A stretch of 64,000 bases of DNA from Picochlorum sp. 'celeri' (lineage: Eukaryota; Chlorophyta; Trebouxiophyceae), in contig JAACMV010000023.1 of the NCBI GenBank assembly GCA_010909725.1, positions 372,001 through 436,000 of the forward strand, given 5' to 3'. The notes under the pieces were generated by a model. It had not been told where the DNA came from, searched no databases, and saw nothing but the letters and a program-made list of their open reading frames with translations. Numbering within the stretch: the stretch's first letter is position 1; each line of letters begins with the position of its first letter. Made by a program: the position numbers and the translations under genes. Positions 22,012 to 32,143 of the stretch are shown in pieces.

Positions 22012-22875
22012 ATGGATACTTCAGGACCTCCCGCGGATGAGCCACGTGGTTTGGCCAAGTCTTTGGATGATTTAATCTCAGAGCAACGGAAAAACCAACG
22101 CCAGAATAAAGGGAAGAAGAAGAAGCAGACCTATAACGACAGACAACATCGAAACAATAAAAATTATCAGGAGGGACGGGATGGGAAAAGACGGGAGGAC
22201 GTAGAAAAGATTTTGCACGAAAAGGTGTTTCGAGTGAAGCAATTACCTTCTCATAAAAGACGATATACGCCTCGACATGAGCAGTATGGAGGCAGAAATC
22301 AGCACAGATATAGGGATGAAGATCACGGGCGTAGAGAACCTCGATACTCTCGCGGGCGTGGAAGAGGAAGGGGGAGAGGCAGAGGCAGAGGGAGAGGAAG
22401 GCAGCAACATGACGGGTCCATGAATCCCGAATATGCTGAACATACTAATCCCGCAGCTGAACAGGAGAAAGCGGCTTTGGCTGGTTTACAGGTGTGTGCG
22501 GATGTTTTTAACAGCAGTCATGTATAGTGTGCAAATGATGGTGTCTGAATACTCTAGTATCCTCTGCAGAGACAAAATTGTTATTTGAATAATGAGGGCA
22601 ATGTTGCGATAGGATTTGATGGAACCGATGTTGTACAAATTGCTCAGAATGGAGATGTAAAAATCCACCTCAACGGGAAGAGAGATGATGAACTTGTCGA
22701 GTCACTGAATTACACATTGGCTCCCATAGGCATCAAGTTGACAAAGAAGGGAGAGGAAATGAGTGTTTCTGATGGACGTGCGTTGGTAAGATACCATGAT
22801 GGAATAGTGTTGGCAGGAAAGGGGAATATGTTTCGAGGATCCATGGTCATGAGTGCTTTCCATGGGCAGCAATGA
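22012..22875 (+). CDS. RGG-box protein with UAP56-binding motif (mRNA-export adaptor-like)
   Basis: 261 residues from exons 22012-22491 and 22570-22875. The N-terminus has LAKSLDDLISEQRK, close to the UAP56-binding motif (SLDDIIK) of TREX adaptors such as UIF, ALYREF and CHTOP. A basic Lys/Gln/Asn-rich region follows, then a run of alternating Arg-Gly (encoded near 22350-22400). The C-terminal domain (NNEGNVAIGFDGTDVVQI-type, about 100 residues) is predicted beta-rich and is not one I recognise. Role in packaging or exporting mRNA is inferred from motif and RGG box. The next gene, SAC3, also acts in mRNA export. Confidence 0.6.
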
Positions 22876-23031
22876 CATTGGTAGAGCAGAATAGATTTTC
22901 GCTGGATACCCCTCGCTGTTGTCACATATAATTTATAAAATACTTGTTACATGTAAGGGATGACATTATGGTCACAAAGAGCTTGTAGTGCGTCGTAACT
23001 GCCGAAAGTCGAGAAATTTATACCACTCAGT

Positions 23032-26000
23032 ATGTGGCCTCAGCCATCGCAAGATGGGAATCAGAGTGCATTTTTTAATAATAATGGTACCATGAATAAT
23101 TCTACCCAGCCCCCTGAGGCTAGTGGTTTCGGTGCTGGTTCGACATTTCAGAGTGGCCCGACGCAGAATGCTGTGTTCGGGCAGCCTGCAGGTTTTGGAG
23201 CTCCTCCGCAGGGTCCGGTACAAAGGATGAAATTCGGATCGCAGGCTACTGGCTCTACGGGCGGCGATGGGGGCGGTCAATCTCAACCAACGACACAAGG
23301 CTTTGGGGGAATTGGCATGGATGCGGATGAGATGAAGAAAAAGGAACGCGCAGCTCGTTTTTTGACGGTATCGACATCTGCTATTGATGCCAGGAGAGCA
23401 GAGGGGCAGCAGCAACAGCAGGAACAGCAACGGGATGCTGGAGAGGACACCATGCTTGCCAAAAAGGCCATTGTGGGGACGTGTGAGGACATGTGTCCTG
23501 CGGCAGAGCGAGAGCGGCGACAAAATATGTCTGATATTCAGATATTCGAAAGAGTATATCCTGATAATATGAACGTGACGTCTGCCGAATTGGCAGTGAA
23601 AAGGTTTGCGAGAACAGTTGATGATCCTCACCCATCTGATTTTAGGACACGGGGTGCTTTGCAGAGGACTATGATATACCTGCGGAGTCTTTTGGACAGA
23701 GAAGGTATGATTGATTGTATCCATGTCACGTACGATGCGAATCGTCATGAGCCACATGCTTTGTATCGATGCAGATGTGAGATTTGGACTGGTTCATAAG
23801 TTTTTGTGGGACAGATACCGTTCCATTCGGCAAGATTTATACATTCAGGGTATCACAGATCAGTTTGCTATTTCAATATTTGAAGAGATTGTGAGATTTC
23901 ATGTCCTGTGTGAACATGAACTGAGTGGAGATGACCAGAATGGTATGTCTATATGTGAATCAAAAATGGAAACATGAGCCTCATGATGCATATGTGCCCA
24001 TCTTGCATGCAGTAACCGACATGGAGGGATTCAATTCTCATTTGAATATGGAGCAAATGAATAAGGCTTTAATATCTCTGAATGATATGTACGAGAAGGC
24101 AGCAGAAAAAGGAGAACATTGCCCTAATGGTTCGTTGGCTGTGCTTCCTTCCATGTGTGTGAGAAATACGACTTTGTTGACATCTTGATCATTATGCAAT
24201 GCAGAATCTGAATTTAGATCGTACCACTTGCTTTCGCTCATGTCACAGCATGGTAAATTCAAAGGTGATCAGCAAGCATTTTTATCAACAATACAGTCGC
24301 TCCGCCAGGAAGTTAGGGATAGTGCAAATATACAATGGGTTTTACAACTACGATCAGCCTTTGTCTTTGGTAACTTTGCCAGATTCTTTTCTTTGATCAA
24401 GAAAGCTCCTTATTTATTAGCTTGCCTTAGTCACGTGTATTTTCCACAGATGCGATCAAAGTGCTTTAGGGTCATGTCAGAGAGTATTGTGCCTGGTAGA
24501 CCAGCCATGTTGGAAGCATCGTGGCTGATGAAAACGCTCTTATTGGACTCGGAAGAGGAGGCATTGCAGTTGGGAAAGCAGCACGGCTTTGAGTCTTCGT
24601 TGGACGATCGTGGAGCACCTGCAGTGGTCCTCGTAAAGGGTGATTTTGTGCCGTTGCCCACCCCAGTTGTCCGGTACCCTTCAAAATTCATCTCTCGTAT
24701 GGCCCCTGGAAAGCGAAGCACAGTCGTGACATCTTCTGATAACTCAATAGTTGCCAATCAGCCGGTGAGTGAAGAAGAAGAACAGAGGCGCATGCAGGAG
24801 ATGCAAAGGCAGCAGGAGCAACAAATGCTGCTGTTGCAAGAGGAAAGAAAAAGGCAGCAACGAGTTCGAGAGGAAGCAGAGCGACAGAGGAAGATGCAAG
24901 AGGAAGAAAATTCCAAGATAGAAGCGGAAAGGAGAAGGATTGCATTGGAAGAAGAAGCTCGTAAGGAGAGATTGTTGGAGGAGAAACGGCAGGAAGAAAG
25001 GAGGAAGCAAGAAGCACGAATTGCTGCAGAGGAGGAAGCCAGGCGTCTGGCAGCCATTGAGGCTGAGAAACAAAGAAAAATAGCAGAAGCTGAGGAAGCA
25101 CGACGGCGTGCTGCGGAAGCAGAGGCGAGAAGACTTGCAGAATTAGAGAGACAGCGTAGGGAGGAGGAAGAACGGCGACGAAAAGAGGAAGAAGAGAGGA
25201 GGAGAAGGCTCATGGAGAAATTAAAAGAAGCCATTATATCTAAAAAGTACTGGGATATGTGGCTAGAAGAAACTCGATATAGAATGAAAGAGAGAGAGAG
25301 AGCTAGGCTTGCAGCGATCAACCTGAAGTCCTGCAGAGTTGGAATTGTGAGTAGGAGTAACAAGCGATCACGGGTATGTGCTGCATTTCTGGGTTTTTTT
25401 TGTTTTGAATGAACTATAGAAACCAGACTATTATTCGCAAATATCGTAATATATTTATTTGGTCTGCAGAACACCATGGCTGAGATGGAATGGGAGGATG
25501 ATATTGACAATAGTCCATCTAAAAAGCAGTGCTGTGACGAAATGCTGCTGAAATTGTCCGAGCTGATACATCCAATCCTGGCTGAGAAAGATGGCAATGC
25601 AGCTGAAATTCATTGGAAAGCTACGGTTCTTTCATTCCATGATAACTTTGTGAATGATCCTTTGGCTCGTTATGTGCACAAATTCGCTGCTCTTGATGCA
25701 TGCAAAACAAGGGTCACAGAGCAGGAGAATGACGAGATTGTGTACCAAGACTCACAACTGGAAAACTCTCATCTGAACGCCTGCCTCCATTTCAGATCCA
25801 AATGCGAACTTAATATAGATACTTTGAAGGGATCTTCTGCTATTATTATGACAGTTGAGGATTACTCGTCCAGGGAAGCAGAAATCAAGTCATTCCTGAA
25901 CTTGAGCTCAAAATGGAAAGGGCCTTCCATACCAATCTTGATCCTCTCAAGAGGGATTGATCCTTGTGAATTTTCTAAAGAGAATATGATGGCACGGATA

Positions 26001-26867
26001 ATTTCCATAGAGTCGCTTGCTGGATCACCCAATGATAGATTACTTCTCGAGGATGGACTCAGATGGAGTGCAAGGTACTCCCCAGAGGAACCGTCTTTTA
26101 CAGTCGTTCCTCTCAAGCAAACAATCTCGCAAGGGATTCGATCATTCTTAAGAGAAGAAGAAGTCTCAAAAGGTCTCCAAATCGTGGGTCATATGGCGCA
26201 TGATAAGGCCATTGAGCTGGTTCTAGAGGCAATCGATGCAGCATTCAAGTCAACAGAGGCATCATGGGCATGGCCCCCACAGGAATTTGATCTGGATGCT
26301 CTTTCTGATTGGTACACGGTAGAGAAGTATTCATCTTTAGTACATGCAGTCAAGGAAATCTACACTGAGATGAATCAGGCAGGCAGAGAGTATCTCTCGC
26401 TGTTATCAATGAATGCACTGATGGACAGGGCGTGCCCCAAGGACATTCAGCTCGTCATACCAGACAAGATTTCGTCCCCATTCAGTCGTATCTTATTCTT
26501 GCAGAACATACCATCACTAAATAAAATGCTGTTAGAGGATAGATCACGAAGACCTCAGACACAGCAGCAGCCCCTTGCCCCCATACACAGCAATAGCGAT
26601 TCGGTTGCAAGGAATGCAAAGTTGCGTCACCAAATCCATGGTTTGGAAGAAGAATTGAATTTACAACGAATGTTAGATAAAGATATGGTGAGAGAATCAT
26701 CTCGGTATTCGCTTTGGAAGCCCATGGACCGACCAGATCTCAAGAAGAACACTCGTCAGTCAGTGGCAGGTGATGATGATTTGAATAGTCGAGTCAATGA
26801 TGAGAAGGAGGCATCAAGCTCATTTGTGAATAGGCTCCGGAAACTCCGCGATATGATGTTCTTTTAG
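23032..26867 (+). CDS. SAC3: SAC3/GANP-family mRNA export factor (TREX-2 scaffold)
   Basis: 1174 residues from exons 23032-23704, 23775-23942, 24013-24129, 24205-25373 and 25470-26867. The N-terminus is FG-rich (GFGAGSTF, VFGQPAGFGAP), like nucleoporins and GANP. The SAC3 domain begins at GTCEDMCPAAERERR and continues through DFRTRGALQRTMIYLRSLLDRE, DVRFGLVHKFLWDRYRSIRQDL and FRSYHLLSLMSQHGKF. A long Glu/Arg/Gln coiled coil follows, then a C-terminal region that I take as the GANP-like tail. First three junctions are phase 1, the last phase 0. The last exon could be a separate gene, since it has an ATG six bases in, but the phase fits and no promoter is evident in 60 bp. Confidence 0.85.
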
Positions 26868-26871
26868 TGTA

Positions 26872-27357
26872 TCAAACTGTAAACAAATCCAGGGTCTCCA
26901 ACAACGTATCATCTCCATCAGTCACGGGCATTCCTTCAATCAACACAGCACCAGATGGATCATACAGTGTCACCTGTGAGACGGTCCTCGCAGCGTGCTC
27001 ACAGTACTGAAAATTCATGCTCGACTTGCTCGCGTTCACCACCGCCACTGTGAATCTATTATCCAGTTTTTCCAAAGCAGATTCTATAGAAATACGCGAC
27101 TCATACCCATCCATCGTCAGGTATACGACCAAATACGTGCCCCTGCTGCAGCTGGCCTTTCTCACCTCTTCCAACTCCAACGCACCCTCCTGAATATGAA
27201 TAACCATATTATACAAATCAATATTAATTTAATGCAATATTAATGCCAAAGATTGCACCTTTCTCTCACATGTGTGCCCAGGCCAGCAATTGTCCAATTT
27301 GGTGGTACATGGCATCCTCACTTGATGCATCAGAATGTCACGAACAGTATCTCCCAT
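26872..27357 (-). CDS. hypothetical protein, 138 residues
   Basis: Exons 27357-27259 and 27189-26872. No family recognised. Predicted alternation of helices and strands (RGTYLVVYLTMDGY, RFTVAVVNASKSS, VSQVTLYDPSGAVLIEG) suggests one compact alpha/beta domain; there is no signal peptide or membrane segment. The phase 0 splice gives CERK-EGALELEEV. Its stop is only 4 bp from the SAC3 stop on the other strand. Confidence 0.6.
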
Positions 27358-27776
27358 CCAGCAAACTCTGTAACCGGACCTTTATATTGACTTTTGTTCT
27401 CATGGGTATTTCTCCAAAACAAACAAGAGATATCCACATAATACAGACAAAAACAGTAGATAGTGTCGTATAGAAATTGTAGGTGCAGATTGTGTCCGCG
27501 CGAACCGTGAAAATGACAATCCTGCGCACAACTGCCATGACACCTGGCACAACCAGAAACACCATGGTACTCCCGTTCCCAGGCTCTCTTGGACCGTTCG
27601 AGAGGGACGCGCCCAAGTGTCGTCCAGGTGTCAAATGCTACACAATTTACACTGGATCTGTCTGCTCAACACGTTGCATCAGTTGTGGCATCGCATGTAT
27701 AATGATGGCGGTGAGTACATGGAGCACCAATCATAATATCAAATAAGTATTTCTGACAAGCATACAATTGCAAAAC
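27358..27776. other. divergent promoter region
   Basis: 419 bp between a minus-strand hypothetical gene and the secreted Ala-rich gene. Short open frames on both strands (for example 27483-27746 plus) have no start context or recognisable domain. No RNA gene seen. Confidence 0.4.
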
Positions 27777-28529
27777 ATGAAGGCCTATATCATCGCAATA
27801 GTGTGTGGTTTACTTGCCACATGCAATGGTCATCGCAACCTCTTGCAATGCTCCAGTTCAGCAGTAAGCTCTGCAAACTCCTTCGCGAAGAATGCTATTT
27901 CTGAAGCAGTATCAGATGCATTTGCCCAATGTACATCATGTCCTTGTGAAAATCAGGCTCAGACCGCTGCAGAATCAGTGGCTTTTGCTATTGCTCGAGC
28001 TCTTGCAGACACACAGTTGACTGTGATTGGCACCCCAGGGTGCCAGGGCACAGCTTCAGGAAGTGCCAGTGCCAAGAGTGTCGCACAAGCATCTGCTACT
28101 GCCTTTGCCAATGCTTTGGCTGATGCATGCGGAACAAAAGCGTCCAGTCAAAACAAAGCTGTTCAAAAGGCCCTGGCAGAAGCTGCTGCCTCTGTCAGCG
28201 CAGAGATTGTTGGGAATGGAGGGAATGCTGCAGCTGCAGCACAGGCTGCTTCGGAGAATATCAAGCCTGCCATTGCCAAGGCTACATCCCAGGCATTGGC
28301 AAGATGCTCTTGTTCAGGAGAGAATGCCAACCAAGCCGGAGCAGGAACATCAGCCGAGGCCAGCACCAACAACCCTGGTGGTGCCATGCCCAATGTGGGT
28401 GGGGCTGGGACCTCCTCCAACACCTTTGTGCCCCCTCAGCGACCTGACTTTGGTGACATTCTGGACTTTGATGATGCAGAATTCCCTAGCTTTTCGTCAT
28501 CAGGATCATCTGGATCATCGTTCTGGTAG
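27777..28529 (+). CDS. secreted alanine/serine-rich protein with cysteine pairs
   Basis: 250 residues, no introns. Signal peptide MKAYIIAIVCGLLATCNG. The body is made of predicted amphipathic helices rich in Ala and Ser (for example AKNAISEAVSDAFAQC, AESVAFAIARALADT, ASATAFANALADAC, ATSQALARCSC), each ending at or near cysteines (CTSCPC, CSC). This suggests a loose helical repeat of about 60 residues stapled by disulfides. The C-terminal 70 residues are disordered, Gly/Asn/Pro-rich, then acidic and Ser/Gly-rich. Composition recalls structural secreted proteins such as silk-like or wall proteins, but that may be convergence. Function unknown. Confidence 0.7.
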   Translation: MKAYIIAIVCGLLATCNGHRNLLQCSSSAVSSANSFAKNAISEAVSDAFAQCTSCPCENQAQTAAESVAFAIARALADTQLTVIGTPGCQGTASGSASAKSVAQASATAFANALADACGTKASSQNKAVQKALAEAAASVSAEIVGNGGNAAAAAQAASENIKPAIAKATSQALARCSCSGENANQAGAGTSAEASTNNPGGAMPNVGGAGTSSNTFVPPQRPDFGDILDFDDAEFPSFSSSGSSGSSFW

Positions 28530-28758
28530 ACATGTGGTCCTGTCGTGACTCTTTTTACAATCAGAAGCATCCATTCCATATGTTCTTTTTAATAACGTGC
28601 ATTCTTCCATTGATCCCTCTATTGATCCTTCCATCGATACTACAACACAATTAGATTGTAACTATATATCTATAAATCGATCGAATATGAAAATGAATCG
28701 ATAGCTGAGACAAGAAGAAGAAGTAGGAGACTATAATTTACATTAATTAATCCCGCCC

Positions 28759-29175
28759 ATGTCGACACGTCAGAGAGCGTTGCGGGGAGAAGGGGTAACA
28801 GAATTCACTGGCATAGTTAGAAAATGGAAGAGAGTGGAGCAATATCATGATTTCAGGTCGAATGGTTCTTCAAAACCGTTTGGGTATCGCTGGGAGTCCC
28901 CCAAAGAAGACGCTCATAGTAAAGGTATACTGCGTCTATACATTTAGATAGTATGTACAAAGCCTTGAAATCATAATATAAATACTCATAATGCAGATGA
29001 ATCGATAGAAAAAGAGTCTGCTCCAAAGCGGCGACGTCTCGTCCATGTCTCAGCACTGTCACGACAGCAAGAGCCTCCTAATAATCATCCTGGAGGAGCA
29101 GAGCAGAAGCCAGCGACAACGATACAGACCTCTTCGAAGAAACTAAAGCTAAAGATTTTGTCTAAGCCACTTTGA
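28759..29175 (+). CDS. small basic nuclear protein, weak BCL7-like N-terminus
   Basis: 114 residues from exons 28759-28924 and 28997-29175 (phase 1). The N-terminus reads FTGIVRKWKRVEQYHDF then PFGYRWESPKED, which has the spacing of the BCL7 N-terminal motif (VRKWEKKW-x(n)-YKWVP) found in SWI/SNF-associated proteins of animals and plants. The similarity is weak and could be chance. The C-terminal half has a KRRR cluster and a Lys-rich end, fitting a nuclear protein. Its last 14 bases overlap the minus-strand gene that follows, tail-to-tail. Confidence 0.5.
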
Positions 29176-29751
29176 TGAGCCTCCATCGCTGCAAATCAGA
29201 GTCAGGATCTGGTTTTGCCAATCCTACACGGAGATCATTGCAATCCTGGGATGCTGCAAAGACGCGATTCTCGTGAACGATATTGACGCAGTCATATTCA
29301 TCTGCGAGGCGAAGGCTGAATGCCTCACGATCCTTTTGTGAGAGGTACAACTCTGACTTGGCAGGTGTGATGTATGCATCCTCACATTGAGGCTGAGGCT
29401 TTTTTGGATAGTGCATTTGGATTGTCACTTGGGCTGAGGATTGTGTTTTGTTGGAAAATTCCAGTTTCCAGGACTTCCAATTTCTAGAATCGCTGAAATC
29501 TCTGAGAATGGGGCCATATTTCTTTGAACAGGTCTTGTTCCTAAACCCAATATACTCTGCACGATAACGCAGGCATTTTTGTATACGAAACCATGATTTG
29601 TACCTATAATGTACTTTTATCCACCAGTAAGACGCGTACCTTCGAAATCGAGACACCGAGGCCAAATAGCACAGAGCCTCAGCCTATATACCCCGTTCTT
29701 CAACGTTCGAAAGTCCAACTTCTCGGGAGCAGTCCCAACCCCTACGCACAT
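29162..29751 (-). CDS. hypothetical protein, 168 residues, possible beta-trefoil motif
   Basis: Exons 29751-29640 and 29556-29162, phase 1. The unspliced frame is open but has no ATG; splicing the 83-bp GTACGC intron joins ATG CPE-type exon 1 (EKLDFRTLKNGVYRLRLC) to EYIGFRNKTCSKKYG, which makes a coherent start. The C-terminus has NRVFAASQDCNDLRVGLA and LQRWRLIKV; the Q-x-W pattern is seen in ricin-type beta-trefoil repeats, but one repeat is not enough to claim it. No signal peptide. Unknown function. Confidence 0.55.
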
Positions 29752-30215
29752 GAATAAATATCAAATCTTTTCTTCTTTTGACAGGTCATCCGCGGCTACC
29801 TCAGTACAGTACCTTGTCGTGTCGCCAAAGAGAGGGTACTACGGACGAGCAGGCATATGAGAACTACGGCAGCGCGTAGCATTGGGTGATATTATTTTGC
29901 TCCTCTCAAATGAATGATTTTTTGTTACAAAGAATTTTTCTTTTTAAAATACAAAGGAATGCTTCCTTTCCTTTCTGTGACGGAACTAGATCATATTTGT
30001 CGAGGTGATTTGGCTCCTCCAGCTGCTGCAAGGCAATGAACCCACTCTCTCGTAGTATTCTACTCTCCAGCCCCACCCTATATTATTAGGATATCCTACC
30101 ATGCATAGTTTTACGCCATTCCATCGTTCAAACGCTTCCAGATTGCGCCACCAGGCAGGTCCACATTTTACTATACCGTCGGAAATTCGAAAAGTAACGC
30201 TATCTGTGTCGAATG
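29752..30215. other. intergenic leader of the permuted tRNA-Arg
   Basis: 464 bp upstream of the permuted tRNA gene. AT-rich, with a TATATTATTAGGATATCC block near 30080. No supported protein gene. The last 15 bases matter: 30203-30215 take part in the predicted bulge-helix-bulge with the sequence after the 5' half. Confidence 0.4.
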
Positions 30216-30308
30216 AGGAAAAGGTCGCGCGTTCGAGCCGCGTAGCGGGTGGTCAAACAACTTTACAGTCAGCCCGCTTAGCTCAGCTGGAAGAGCGTTT
30301 CCTTCCTA
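30216..30308 (+). tRNA. circularly permuted tRNA-Arg(CCU)
   Basis: The 3' half (30216-30251, positions 38-73) lies before the 5' half (30272-30308, positions 1-37), separated by 20 nt. Joined 37-to-38 they form a 73-nt tRNA. Acceptor stem GCCCGCU with AGCGGGU (first pair G-U); D stem GCUC/GAGC; anticodon stem UUUCC/GGAAA; loop UUCCUAA, anticodon CCU; T stem GCGCG/CGCGU with loop UUCGAGC; discriminator G. All pairs are present apart from two terminal G-U wobbles. The leader ends in ...UG before A38, and the trailer begins G after A37. UG|A and UA|G can form 3-nt bulges flanking UUC paired with GAA, a near-canonical splice fold. The T5 run at 30321 ends the transcript. Confidence 0.92.
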
Positions 30309-30320
30309 GATCAGAGTTTC

Positions 30321-30325
30321 TTTTT
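30321..30325 (+). terminator. Pol III terminator of permuted tRNA-Arg
   Basis: TTTTT begins 13 nt after the 5' half of the permuted tRNA, in the position expected for Pol III termination of a transcript that starts before the 3' half. Confidence 0.6.
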
Positions 30326-30602
30326 GCTCTCCTCTTCTTCTATTGATAGACATACACACACCTGTCCAGAAAACATAAGAAGGGGTTGCCAAGGCATCAC
30401 AGATTTCTCGTCCCATCAATGCTATCCGATGATGGGCTGCATGTGCGTTCCATCCCTGAAGAGGGCAGATTGGGTGGTGCCATCATCTGGATAGTTCATG
30501 TATCCATAGACCGCTATAGTAGGATATATCAATCTTTTACTTCAAGAAAACGTAACCAATTCGGATAGCAATACCAAGAGAGGAGTATTCAGCGCACCGT
30601 TC

Positions 30603-31003
30603 ATGGTAAACACCACGCTATTCTGTCCCACGTGCGCGAATCTCTTACAGGGTACGTCGGTTTACAGATTTGGGTGATTACTATTGCAGATGAACTAATA
30701 CAACGAACGTTTGTTGCAGTTGAAAAGGTACAAGGGCTGCATTATCAAAAGTGTTCGTCCTGTCCCTACGTGTTTGAAATCAGCAGCACCATTTCAAAGC
30801 AGGTGGCGTTGGAAAGAAAAGAGGTTGACGACGTATTAGGCGGCGAAGACGCGTGGAAGAACGTCCAGAAGGCATCTGCTGTGTGCGAATCCTGTGGAAA
30901 CAAGGAAGCTTACTTTAGGGAAATTCAGACAAGGTCTGCAGATGAGCCAGCAACACTGTTTTTCCGGTGTACAAAGTGCGCCAAAGTTTGGAAAGAGAAC
31001 TAG
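30603..31003 (+). CDS. RPC11: RNA polymerase III subunit C11 (RPC10/POLR3K)
   Basis: 110 residues from exons 30603-30651 and 30720-31003; the human protein has 108. The N-terminal zinc ribbon is LFCPTCANLL with CSSCPYVF across the phase 1 intron; the hallmark KEVDDVLGG leads to the C-terminal TFIIS-like ribbon (CESCGNKEAYF, then CTKCAKVW). The catalytic hairpin motif QTRSADEPAT is complete. C11 gives Pol III its RNA-cleavage activity and helps termination and reinitiation on tRNA genes. Its stop is followed, after one base, by the ATG of the next gene. Confidence 0.95.
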
Positions 31004-31004
31004 T

Positions 31005-32044
31005 ATGCTAATGATGCGTTCGGCTCTGTCATTGCAAAAGGGCTGTGGCGTTTTCCGTGTCCGAACGAGCAACAAAAAGCAGCATGTGTGCCGCTCGTCT
31101 CAGACAGAAACAGCCGGAGATGTCGCTCAGTTGAGGGAGGAGGTGGCTGCTCGGACGGCAGCCATGGCTAATTTGGAGAAGCAGCTTCTTCATGTAGAAA
31201 ATCTGAGGGCAGAGGAGTTGAGGACTGCCATATCGAGGTTTGAGGAACTCGAGGAGGCCCTGCTGATGGCTGAAAAGAGTATTTTAAAGGAAGAAGAATC
31301 AGTAGCTCATCTGACGAAGCAACTGGAGGCGAAAGATAAGGAGATTTCTGAAGGATTGAAAAAGCTTGAGGTTGCGATGAAGCAAATGCATGCATTCAAA
31401 AGGAAGCAGAGGATGCTAAAGCTCGGGAAGAGGAGGTCCGTGATGCTGCCAAGGCAGAGCTGGAGGCTTCTCAGAATCTTGTGGCGAAAGCGTATGCCCT
31501 CCTGACGGAATGGAAGGAGGATCAAAAGGTAATTGTGACAACGGACAAGGATAACAGCAGCAGCAATGGGAGTGTCCTCAAGGAGGATGAGCTGGAGACT
31601 GTTCTTGCAGAGCTAGATTTGCTGAGGGGAGAGCTTGAAGCAGAGTTAGAGACAAACGAGGATGCCATTGCACGAGCCGAGGCAGCCGAGGCTGAACTGG
31701 AAGAGATCCGAAAGGGAGCACTCAAGCCTTCCAAAGCTCTTGATCCTGCAGAGATGGAACAGATTGCAAAGAAGCTGGCAGCATCCCAACAGGAGTTGAC
31801 TGCATCCAAAACAGAGGAGGCTCGCTTGAGAATTCTTGTTGAAAAGCTGGAAGCTGAAAAGGCAGAGATGGAGCAACAGAAATTAAGCTTAGAAAGCGTA
31901 AATAACAAGGTTTCCATGTCCAAGTATACAAAAGAACTCGAGGAACGCAATAGAGAGCTTGTTGGGGATCTCTCAAAGAGCAAAACAGCCTTGGAGCAAG
32001 CCAAGAATCTCCTTGTCTCATCCTCTTCGTCCATCTTATCCTAA
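31005..32044 (+). CDS. plastid-targeted coiled-coil protein, interrupted by a 1-nt frameshift
   Basis: The ATG at 31005 begins 1 bp after the C11 stop. The N-terminus (MMRSALSLQKGCGVFRVRTS) resembles a plastid transit peptide. The rest is a Glu/Lys/Ala heptad-rich coiled coil in two frames: the first runs to MKQMHAFK, the second resumes at EAEDAKAREEEV and continues to 32044. The break falls at a run of four A at 31398-31401; one more A would make a single frame of 346 residues. A 32-nt GT...AG excision also restores frame but is much shorter than any other intron here. I infer an assembly error or a young frameshift. Function unknown. Confidence 0.65.
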
Positions 32045-32124
32045 TCTTGTAAATTCACGTATAAAAGAGTTGACACATTGTTCGTGTGGTCACATGGTAG
32101 ATTGGCGTCCTCAATGGCAAAAGC

Positions 32125-32128
32125 AAAA
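32125..32128 (-). terminator. Pol III terminator of permuted tRNA-Ser
   Basis: On the minus strand a T4 run lies about 15 nt after the 5' half of the permuted tRNA-Ser, consistent with Pol III termination. A second T4 follows within 10 nt. Confidence 0.5.
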
Positions 32129-32143
32129 GTAAGAATTGAAACA

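Noticed and set aside
27483..27746. 87-codon plus-strand frame before the Ala-rich gene
   Set aside because: No start context, no domain and a composition unlike coding neighbours; probably promoter or leader sequence.
30101..30346. 81-codon open frame over the tRNA-Arg locus
   Set aside because: It is a chance reading through the two tRNA halves; the tRNA pairing explains the sequence.
31372..31404. A 32-nt intron joining the two frames of the coiled-coil gene
   Set aside because: All other introns in the window are at least about 57 bp; a one-base indel in AAAA is simpler.
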